Source: Candidatus Peribacterales bacterium (lineage in GTDB: Bacteria > Patescibacteriota > Gracilibacteria > Peribacterales > Peribacteraceae). From it: a DNA stretch of 20,219 bases. The notes below the pieces were generated by a model. It was not told where the DNA came from and did not search any database. It worked only from the letters and a program-made list of their open reading frames with translations. Positions 14,379-20,219 of the stretch are shown here, piece by piece (the first letter of the stretch is position 1; each line of letters begins with the position of its first letter). The DNA lies in the NCBI GenBank assembly GCA_020059985.1, contig JAGVCI010000080.1:1-20219 (forward strand). The letters run 5' to 3'. Made by a program: the position numbers and the translations under genes.

Positions 14379-14407
14379 TTCACTCGCCATTCCCGATACG
14401 CTACTCT
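14379..14407 (+). promoter_or_regulatory. Promoter of the prepilin gene
   Basis: TTCACT (14379-14384, 4 of 6) and TACTCT (14402-14407, 4 of 6) are separated by exactly 17 nt. The -10 ends 7 nt before ATG 14415, predicting a leaderless transcript. It lies in the 50-nt gap after the secreted-protein operon, in which no terminator is visible. Confidence 0.5.
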
Positions 14408-14414
14408 GTCCCAG

Positions 14415-14909
14415 ATGATTCCTCGCTCGCGGTTGCATAGGCTATACCGTCTCTCGCGCGCTCCCCTGCGCCGTCGAACGAAGAAGGGCTTCACTCTTCT
14501 TGAGATCCTGCTCGTCCTCGGAATTTTGGGCGTGCTCGCTGCGATCGTGCTCATCGCGGTAAATCCGACGAAGCAACTCGGTGATGCACGCAGTGCACAT
14601 CGCACATCTTCGGTCCGCGAAATTGAGAATGCGATGGTGCAGTACATCATCGATGGAAATGATCTTCCAGGAATCCCCGCAGTGAAGGCGCAGGCACGTG
14701 ACATTTGTCGAGACACGATCACCGGACTTGCCTGTACCGACGCACCAGTCAGTGGTTATGACCTGGATGTACTGACCCCAACTTACATCGTGAATATCCC
14801 CATCGACCCAGACGAGACTGATACGAACATCACGGGGTACCGCATTTACCAACAAGGAAGTTTTGTGAAAATCTGTTCCGTGCGAGAAGAAGACGATTGT
14901 GGAGCGTAG
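14415..14909 (+). CDS. Type IV prepilin-like protein
   Basis: The 164-residue product carries the type IV pilin/pseudopilin signature 'KKGFTLLEILLVLGILGVLA': prepilin-peptidase cleavage after Gly25, Phe at +1 and the conserved Glu at +5, followed by the hydrophobic N-terminal helix. The next stretch 'NPTKQLGDARSAHRTSSV' is typical of CPR and related short pilins. The globular part (about 80 residues) has four cysteines, two near the middle ('DICRD' and 'LACTD') and two near the end ('KICS' and 'DDCGA'), suggesting two disulfides. The 25-residue leader is long and very basic (eight Arg, two Lys). ATG 14415 is the only start, and the promoter-like element ends 7 nt before it. No pilus assembly genes are in the window, so pilus subunit, minor pilin or competence pseudopilin cannot be separated. 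A link to the preceding secreted operon is only positional. Confidence 0.9.
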   Translation: MIPRSRLHRLYRLSRAPLRRRTKKGFTLLEILLVLGILGVLAAIVLIAVNPTKQLGDARSAHRTSSVREIENAMVQYIIDGNDLPGIPAVKAQARDICRDTITGLACTDAPVSGYDLDVLTPTYIVNIPIDPDETDTNITGYRIYQQGSFVKICSVREEDDCGA

Positions 14910-14945
14910 TGGCTCTAGAAGCCAAAAAGATCGCACGTAAAGGTG

Positions 14946-14975
14946 GGGACAATCGGTCGAAAACCGTGTTAAGCT
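14946..14975 (+). promoter_or_regulatory. Promoter-like element before dnaE
   Basis: GGGACA (14946-14951, 4 of 6) is followed after 18 nt by TAAGCT (14970-14975), which has an extended -10 TG one base upstream (TGT-TAAGCT). It ends 8 nt before the dnaE ATG. The -10 core itself matches only 3 of 6, so the extended TG and the spacing are the main support. No Shine-Dalgarno lies between it and the start codon. Confidence 0.35.
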
Positions 14976-14983
14976 CGTAGCCC

Positions 14984-17900
14984 ATGCGAAGCGAAGATTT
15001 CGTCCATCTCCACTGCCATTCGACCTATTCCCTTTTGGAAGCGCTCCCCAATACAGAGGAAATTGTCGCGCGTGCGAAAGAGCTAAAACAGACAGCTGTG
15101 GGGATAGCTGATAAGGGATACACCTACGGACTTACGGAGTTTTACCAGCAGGCATTGAAACAGGGCTTGAAACCGATCTTGGGACTGGAGACCTATGTCG
15201 CCGCACGCACAAGGCACGATAAGGAGAGTGGGGTAGATACGAAGCGCTACCCACTTGTACTGATCGCGGAGACACTTGAGGGATATCAAAATCTTTTGGA
15301 GCTAGCGACACGTGCAGCGCTTGAGGGCATGTACTACAAGCCCCGTGTCGACGGTGAACTTCTCAAAAAATACGGCAAGGGATTAATTGCGCTCTCGGGA
15401 CCGATCAGTGGTGCTATCCCGCAGGCAGCACTCGCGGAAGATGGTGAACGTATCCGCGCACTCGTAGAGGAATATCGTTCGTACTTTGGAGAAAACAATC
15501 TCTACTTCGAACTCATGGATCTCCCGAATGTCCCCGGACAGGCGGAAGTAAACCAACAACTCATTCACTGGGGAAAGGAACTCTCCGTGCCGGTTGTTGC
15601 CACCTGCAGCAGCCACTACTGTCGCGCGGAAGATAGCGAAGCGCACGACGTCCTCCTCTGTATTCAGAAGAACGCGCTCGTGGATGACCCGAGCCGCTTC
15701 TCCATGCGTGATAGTGATTTTTCCATGCGACCCTTTGAAGAACTCGAGCGAGCATTTGCGCACATACCAGAAGCGCTTGAGAACACGCGCGTGATTGCGG
15801 ATCGCTGCAATGTCACGCTCACGTTTGGCACGTATCACATTCCTCGCTTTGAAGTTCCGAAAGGAACGACAGAAGCGTCGTATCTGCGATCGCTCTGTGA
15901 AGAGGGGCTCAAGAAGCGCTACAAGAAGCCGACGAAAGAACACCAGGAGCGCATCGACCACGAGCTCTCGATTATTGAGAGCATGGGCTTCTCCAGTTAC
16001 TTCTTGATCGTCGCGGATTTCATTAACGAAGCGAAGCGGCGCGGGATCACGGTGGGACCAGGTCGTGGATCGGCAGCTGGATCACTCGTTTCTTACTGTT
16101 TAGACATCACGACGCTTGATCCGCTGGAGCATGGACTGATTTTCGAACGCTTTCTCAATCCGGAGCGTATCTCCATGCCAGATATCGACACCGACTTCGC
16201 AGATAACCGCCGCGACGAGATCTTGGAATACGTGAGAAATAAATACGGTGACGACCGCGTCGTGCAGATCTGCACATTTGGAACACTCGCAGCTCGCGCT
16301 GCGGTGAAAGACGTCGGCCGTGCGTACGGTGTCCCCTTCCTCGAGATGAACATGTTCGCAAAATTGATCCCGGAAAGGCCGGGAACCACGCTCGGCGAAG
16401 CGCTCGCCACGCATGAACTCAAAAGCGCGTACGAGAGTAATGAGACCTATCGGAAGATTATTGATACCGCGCTGAAGTTGGAAGGAAAAGCTCGACACGT
16501 GTCCGTGCACGCCTGCGGCGTCATCATCACGCAGGAACCAACTGTCGCGTACACCGCGCTCCAGCGCGCGCCGAAGGATGAAACAACGATCATCACACAG
16601 ACATCAGCCAAACCCTTAGAAGCGCTCGGACTTTTAAAGATGGACTTCCTCGGACTCACAAACCTTACGGTCATCCAGACAGCGCTCGAGATCATCAGTC
16701 GCACACGTGGGGAGAAAATCGATATCGCGTCGATTCCAATGAATGACCGCGCAACGTTTGAGCTGCTTCAGCAGGGAAACACCACGGGTGTTTTCCAGTT
16801 TGAATCTGCAGGAATGCGACGGTACTTGAAGCAATTGAAACCTACCGCGTTTCAGGACATCACCGCCATGGCTGCGCTCTATCGCCCAGGTCCGATGGAT
16901 TGGATCCCGAGCTTCATCAAGCGAAAGCTGGGCAAAGAAGAAGTATCGTACCTACACCCCGATCTCGAGGAAATCTTCCGTGAGACGTACGGGATCGGCG
17001 TGTACCAAGAGCAGATTCTCCAGCTCGCACGCGTCTTTGCAGGATACACACTCGGAGAAGCGGACCTTCTGAGACGCGCGATTGGAAAGAAAATTAAGTC
17101 CGAGCTCGACGCGCAGCGGGAAAAATTCATTGAGGGTGCGAAAAGGAAGAAGTATAACGAGAAACTTGCTGCCAAAACTTTCGATGACGTCGTCATGCCA
17201 TTCGCTGGATACGGTTTCCCGAAAGCACACGCCGCGGGATACGCACGCATTGCATACGAAACAGCATACCTCAAAACACATTATCCAGCGGAATTCATGG
17301 CGGCGCTCCTGAGTAGCGACGCACAGAATACCGACCGTATTTTGATCGAGATCCAGGAGTGTAAGAACATGGGACTCACCGTTCTTCCGCCGGATATCAA
17401 TGAATCGCTACGGCACTTCACGGTCGTTGCGTCTGAGGACGGAACCTTCCACACAATTCGCTTCGGTTTAACGGCAATCAAGGGCATCGGGGATAGTTCA
17501 GTCCAAGAAATTATCCGTGTGCGCAGCGAAGGCGGACCATTCAAGAGTATTGAGGACTTTGCACGCCGCGCGCCAACGAAGACGCTCAACAAGAAGCTCC
17601 TTGAATCACTCGCAAAATCCGGAGCACTCGACTCTCTCGGCGAACGTCACGTGTTCGTCGAGCATTACACCTCCATTGTGGATTTTGCGAAGTCTTGTGG
17701 CGGTGTTAGCAGCGCGCAAACGGATCTCTTTTCGCAAATGGAAACACCAGAAGAGGCAGCGATCAAATTCCCTGCAACTCCGCCTGTTTCTCCGCAACAG
17801 AAACTTCTCTGGGAGAAAGAAACGCTCGGGCTCTATGTTTCCAGCCATCCGCTCGCGGGTTTGAAGAAGTACATCGGGAAGAAAGCACAGCTGATTAGTA

Positions 17901-18739
17901 ACTTGGAGCGCAAAGATGTGGGAAAGAAGATCACGCTCGCTGGGATCGCCGAGAGTGTGAAGAAGATCACGACGAAGAAGGGGGAAACCATGGCCATCGT
18001 CTTCTTCGAGGATCCGACTGGGAAAATAGAGATCACGCTCTTTCCGCGAACATTCGCAATGGCGGCTGGTTTCATTGATGACCCTGATGCAGTGCTTGTA
18101 GTTGGCGGAACACTTGATGAACGCAGCGGTCAGTTGCAGGTCCGCGCTGATGCGATCAAGAAAGCATCGCTCTCGAAGATGATCGAAAATGCGAAAACAG
18201 CGGGGTTCTACGATGAAGAAGAGGCTGCTCGAGGATTAGTTCTCCAGCAAGCAAGCTTGAATGATGGAGAGCAGTTAGATGTCGTCGATGAGGAAGGAAA
18301 TGTCATCGCTGGCGTCACCGTAGCGGTAAAAGAAGAGAATGGAGCCGTGAAGGACGAGTATTTGGGGCCGCTCGGCTCGTGGATTTTGAAGGGTATGCCT
18401 ATTGAGGAGGCGAAGAAAATCCTTGGTGAGGAACCGGCTCCAAAAAAGAGGAGACACAACGAGGATGAAGAGGAAGGTCCATCGTACGAACCAAGTGCCA
18501 CACGTTCACCGACACAGATTTCCGTGCACACGATCACATTGCCTGCGCGTGCGCCGAAGAAACTTCTGCTCGACTTGAAAAAAGTGCTACAGACTTTCCC
18601 CGGTCGCGAGCGCGTCCAGCTGAGTGTTGGCGGACAGATCATTCCTCTCCCGATCACCGTGAGTTTCTCGACAATTCTTCAGAAGAAGATCGACGACGTG
18701 CTCGCGGAGTACGCACTCGCAGAAAGTACAAACGCATAA
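14984..18739 (+). CDS. dnaE: DNA polymerase III alpha subunit
   Basis: Catalytic subunit of the replicative C-family polymerase. The 1251 residues contain an N-terminal PHP domain (about 5-215, 'HLHCHSTYSLL'). The polymerase core follows, with the catalytic aspartates in 'MPDIDTDFAD' (Asp402 and Asp404, alongside Asp400) and the third in 'KMDFLGL' (Asp554), in register with E. coli Asp401, Asp403 and Asp555. Next come a helix-hairpin-helix 'GLTAIKGIGDSSVQEI' and an OB fold ('KKITLAGIAESVKKI' onward, about 980-1060). Residues 1066-1177 form an extra, highly charged stretch before the usual C-terminal domain ('HTITLPARAPKKLL' onward). In the PHP domain the usual D-H-G is D43-K44-G45 and the usual T-N-D-x-H is T-C-S-S-H211, so metal-site residues are replaced. 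There is no DnaQ-like exonuclease insert. Start ATG 14984 fits the PHP N-terminus. Confidence 0.97.
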   Translation: MRSEDFVHLHCHSTYSLLEALPNTEEIVARAKELKQTAVGIADKGYTYGLTEFYQQALKQGLKPILGLETYVAARTRHDKESGVDTKRYPLVLIAETLEGYQNLLELATRAALEGMYYKPRVDGELLKKYGKGLIALSGPISGAIPQAALAEDGERIRALVEEYRSYFGENNLYFELMDLPNVPGQAEVNQQLIHWGKELSVPVVATCSSHYCRAEDSEAHDVLLCIQKNALVDDPSRFSMRDSDFSMRPFEELERAFAHIPEALENTRVIADRCNVTLTFGTYHIPRFEVPKGTTEASYLRSLCEEGLKKRYKKPTKEHQERIDHELSIIESMGFSSYFLIVADFINEAKRRGITVGPGRGSAAGSLVSYCLDITTLDPLEHGLIFERFLNPERISMPDIDTDFADNRRDEILEYVRNKYGDDRVVQICTFGTLAARAAVKDVGRAYGVPFLEMNMFAKLIPERPGTTLGEALATHELKSAYESNETYRKIIDTALKLEGKARHVSVHACGVIITQEPTVAYTALQRAPKDETTIITQTSAKPLEALGLLKMDFLGLTNLTVIQTALEIISRTRGEKIDIASIPMNDRATFELLQQGNTTGVFQFESAGMRRYLKQLKPTAFQDITAMAALYRPGPMDWIPSFIKRKLGKEEVSYLHPDLEEIFRETYGIGVYQEQILQLARVFAGYTLGEADLLRRAIGKKIKSELDAQREKFIEGAKRKKYNEKLAAKTFDDVVMPFAGYGFPKAHAAGYARIAYETAYLKTHYPAEFMAALLSSDAQNTDRILIEIQECKNMGLTVLPPDINESLRHFTVVASEDGTFHTIRFGLTAIKGIGDSSVQEIIRVRSEGGPFKSIEDFARRAPTKTLNKKLLESLAKSGALDSLGERHVFVEHYTSIVDFAKSCGGVSSAQTDLFSQMETPEEAAIKFPATPPVSPQQKLLWEKETLGLYVSSHPLAGLKKYIGKKAQLISNLERKDVGKKITLAGIAESVKKITTKKGETMAIVFFEDPTGKIEITLFPRTFAMAAGFIDDPDAVLVVGGTLDERSGQLQVRADAIKKASLSKMIENAKTAGFYDEEEAARGLVLQQASLNDGEQLDVVDEEGNVIAGVTVAVKEENGAVKDEYLGPLGSWILKGMPIEEAKKILGEEPAPKKRRHNEDEEEGPSYEPSATRSPTQISVHTITLPARAPKKLLLDLKKVLQTFPGRERVQLSVGGQIIPLPITVSFSTILQKKIDDVLAEYALAESTNA

Positions 18740-18762
18740 GACAGAATGACCCCAGTCAAACG

Positions 18763-18791
18763 TCGACAATACTACCTGTTTCAGGCATACT
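18763..18791 (+). promoter_or_regulatory. Promoter after dnaE
   Basis: TCGACA (18763-18768, 5 of 6) and CATACT (18786-18791, 4 of 6) are separated by 17 nt. The -10 ends 11 nt before ATG 18803, so the predicted leader is about 4-5 nt at most. It serves the small membrane-protein gene and probably the next two genes, which follow closely. Confidence 0.5.
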
Positions 18792-18802
18792 GACAGATCC
18801 TT

Positions 18803-19027
18803 ATGGAGCAGTTGTTCGTTACCGGCGGTGTGATCCTTTTTATCGTCATTTGCGAAATCGCTCTGTGGCTTCTCTTCAGTCGTCGCATTGCAGGTATTTG
18901 TCCACCGCAGGCCTATGACACTTCTATTTTTCGCTACCTCTCGCCTATTCGGCTGAAGATTTTTGCGATCATTCACACGTTTACGCTCGCGGGAGTGTTG
19001 GGAATTCTCTTTCTCCTTCTGTGGTAA
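18803..19027 (+). CDS. Small two-helix membrane protein, 74 residues
   Basis: No family recognised. Two hydrophobic helices (about 7-26 and 52-73) flank a polar loop with 'SRRIAGICPPQAYD' and 'LSPIRLK'. The basic loop residues suggest that the loop is cytoplasmic and both ends face outward. It overlaps the following PH-like membrane-protein gene by 7 nt, which is evidence for an operon and probably for a joint role. A promoter with 17-nt spacing ends 11 nt before the ATG. There is no Shine-Dalgarno. The size and clean hydrophobic pattern favour a real gene despite its shortness. Confidence 0.75.
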   Translation: MEQLFVTGGVILFIVICEIALWLLFSRRIAGICPPQAYDTSIFRYLSPIRLKIFAIIHTFTLAGVLGILFLLLW

Positions 19028-19584
19028 ATACCACTCCCACATTGGCGGAGTTTCCTTTCCCGGGGAAACACAGTAACGAACGGTTTCAGTTTTGTTTCCG
19101 TCAACATTGGATTCGTCTTCTCTGGCCTTTCACGAAGCTTCTCATAATCAACGTCATTCTTATCCTCTCGGGAATTTTTCTGTTCAGATCAGGGATCGCA
19201 AATGAGGAAGTTTTGCGACGAACAGTACTCATCATTGGATCCGTTTTCTTTCTCGTCGCACACTTCGAGTTTCTCATCCGCTTCTATAGATATTTCCTCT
19301 ACATCGTCATCGTGACCGATAAAAAAATACACCGCATCAAGAAAACACTCATTACTGTCGACGACCACATCAGTATGGATATCTGGATGCTCCAAGATAT
19401 TCAAAAATCTCAGTACGGCATCATCCAGAACGTCCTCGGTTTCGGGAGTTTCATCCTCGAGGCACAAGAAACGACACTTCGTATTCACTTTATCCCGGAT
19501 ATCAGTGCAAAATACGCCAGTCTGATGCACCTCCGTGAACAAGCACGTGCCCTCATGAGTTATCCCGTCCCGCAGGGATCATAG
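19021..19584 (+). CDS. Membrane protein with C-terminal PH-like domain
   Basis: The 187-residue product has two membrane helices (about 31-55 and 67-87) joined by a short charged loop. A soluble domain of about 100 residues starts at 'RYFLYIVIVTDKKIHRIKK'. That order (two helices, then 'hhhTdkRi' strand and a predicted beta-rich part ending in 'TLRIHFIPD' and a helix) matches bacterial membrane-anchored PH-like (bPH/YdbS-type) proteins. The family role is poorly known. Start is GTG 19021, overlapping the preceding gene's stop by 7 nt; the next candidate starts would cut into the first helix. tsaC follows after 13 nt. A cytoplasmic location of the PH-like domain is expected from the basic residues after helix 2. 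Confidence 0.75.
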   Translation: MVNTTPTLAEFPFPGKHSNERFQFCFRQHWIRLLWPFTKLLIINVILILSGIFLFRSGIANEEVLRRTVLIIGSVFFLVAHFEFLIRFYRYFLYIVIVTDKKIHRIKKTLITVDDHISMDIWMLQDIQKSQYGIIQNVLGFGSFILEAQETTLRIHFIPDISAKYASLMHLREQARALMSYPVPQGS

Positions 19585-19597
19585 ACATCACTCACTG

Positions 19598-20185
19598 ATG
19601 AAGATTCTCCCCGTCACCGACGAAGCTATCCGCGAAGCAATTGAGACCTTAAAAAAAGGAGGTGTCGTCGCGCACGCCACAGAGACGTGTTACGGACTCG
19701 CGTGTGATATGACGAACAAAAAAGCGGTGAAGAAACTCTTCGCGATCAAGAAGAGATCAGAAGACCAGCCAGTGAGCGGACTCTTCGCCTCGGTGAATCA
19801 CGCGAAAGACTTTGTGGTGTGGAACGACGAAGCAGAGAAACTCGCCGAGGAATCTCTCCCGGGCCCACTTACTTTGGTGTTATCAATAAAAAAGGACGGA
19901 CCCTACCCCCTACACCCCACCCCCGCAGGAGGAAAAACAATTGGCGTCCGCGTCTCCCCCCTTCCTGTTGCGATGATGCTCGTCGCCAATTTCGGTCGGC
20001 CGCTCACAACCACCTCAGCCAACCTCCACGGACAGCCTAACCCCTACTCAGCAGAGGACATAATGGCTCAATTTGAGGGACAGAAGACCCAACCAGATCT
20101 CATTCTCGACAGTGGAAAATTGGCTCAAAATCCGCCTTCCCGGGTTATCGATCTCACAGGAGAGGTAAAGAAGACTTTGCGCTAA
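19598..20185 (+). CDS. tsaC: L-threonylcarbamoyladenylate synthase
   Basis: YrdC/Sua5-family enzyme that makes threonylcarbamoyl-AMP from threonine, bicarbonate and ATP, the first step of the t6A37 modification of ANN-decoding tRNAs. The 195-residue length fits the single-domain TsaC form without the Sua5 C-terminal domain. Visible family motifs are 'AHATETCYGLACDM' (25-38), where 'PTET.YGL' is usual, the basic 'IKKRSEDQP' (50-58), 'LPGPLTLVL' (87-95), 'TIGVRVSP' (114-121) and 'TTTSANLHGQP' (137-147). The C-terminal 'PSRVIDLTGE' matches the family 'PSTVVDLT'. Ala27 replaces the usual Pro in the first motif. It lies 13 nt after the PH-like gene and is probably co-transcribed. No Shine-Dalgarno is visible. 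The symbol tsaC is preferred to ywlC/sua5 on length. Confidence 0.93.
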   Translation: MKILPVTDEAIREAIETLKKGGVVAHATETCYGLACDMTNKKAVKKLFAIKKRSEDQPVSGLFASVNHAKDFVVWNDEAEKLAEESLPGPLTLVLSIKKDGPYPLHPTPAGGKTIGVRVSPLPVAMMLVANFGRPLTTTSANLHGQPNPYSAEDIMAQFEGQKTQPDLILDSGKLAQNPPSRVIDLTGEVKKTLR

Positions 20186-20190
20186 GACCC

Positions 20191-20219
20191 TTGACTTCCA
20201 GAAGTGTCAAGCGTATAGC
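20191..20219 (+). promoter_or_regulatory. Promoter at the right edge for a gene outside the window
   Basis: TTGACT (20191-20196, 5 of 6) and TATAGC (20214-20219, 4 of 6) are separated by exactly 17 nt, the best -35/-10 pair in the window. It also overlaps an inverted repeat CTTGAC/GTCAAG (20190-20195 and 20206-20211). The repeat could be an operator, or the stem of a terminator whose T-tract would lie beyond the edge. The promoter reading is preferred because of the exact spacing. Confidence 0.55.

Noticed and set aside
14910..14924. Hairpin TGGCT/AGCCA after the prepilin gene as a terminator
   Set aside because: Only a 5-bp stem, followed by A residues rather than T on the plus strand, and with no T-tract on the minus strand.
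1..20219. tRNA or rRNA genes, CRISPR arrays, insertion sequences
   Set aside because: No cloverleaf-like segments in the intergenic gaps, no regularly spaced repeats, no transposase or terminal inverted repeats. Genes are packed and intact.

Overview
The window looks like a chromosomal segment from a Candidate Phyla Radiation (Patescibacteria) bacterium, most plausibly a Peregrinibacteria/Peribacteria-like lineage. This is inferred from the gene types, compact spacing, CPR-style prepilin, large cysteine-rich secreted proteins of unknown family, and near absence of Shine-Dalgarno sequences. TGA ends several genes and is never read through in the long frames, so the standard bacterial code fits and the UGA-as-glycine code of Gracilibacteria/SR1 does not. 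The assignment comes from reading alone, with no 16S or phylogeny.

Layout. Positions 1-2967 carry a 5'-truncated glutamyl-tRNA synthetase gene, a 76-residue unknown, a two-helix membrane protein and murB. Positions 2992-4179 hold two minus-strand genes: a 78-residue protein and ssb, whose product has two tandem OB folds. A strong hairpin terminator follows ssb. A 308-bp divergent intergenic region (4180-4487) with dyad symmetries separates ssb from a five-gene plus-strand operon (4488-14364). Each of the five predicted products has a Sec-type signal peptide and most are rich in cysteine; four of the genes are joined through ATGA or near-abutting junctions. Downstream are a type IV prepilin-like gene, dnaE, two small membrane-protein genes (one with a PH-like domain) and tsaC, each unit starting at a short promoter-like element.

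The most interesting content is the five-gene secreted operon. Three of its proteins end in an almost identical tail, acidic residues followed by D-P-P-P-F-R-x. The tail codons differ synonymously, which points to protein-level constraint. The second and fifth proteins also share a G-[IV]-R-x2-A-S-x9-C-x4-C-x-E segment before the tail. The first and fourth share an I-G-A-R-x4-L-x2-D-Y-aromatic segment. The fourth protein has an HELVH zinc-peptidase signature and thrombospondin type 3-like calcium-binding repeats. I infer an undescribed, disulfide-rich, cell-envelope or extracellular assembly whose members are marked by a shared C-terminal signal; no function is established.

A second theme is gene expression. 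Most first genes of transcription units have a -10-like hexamer 6-11 nt before the ATG and no Shine-Dalgarno sequence. This suggests leaderless mRNAs, with operon-internal genes started by stop/start coupling.
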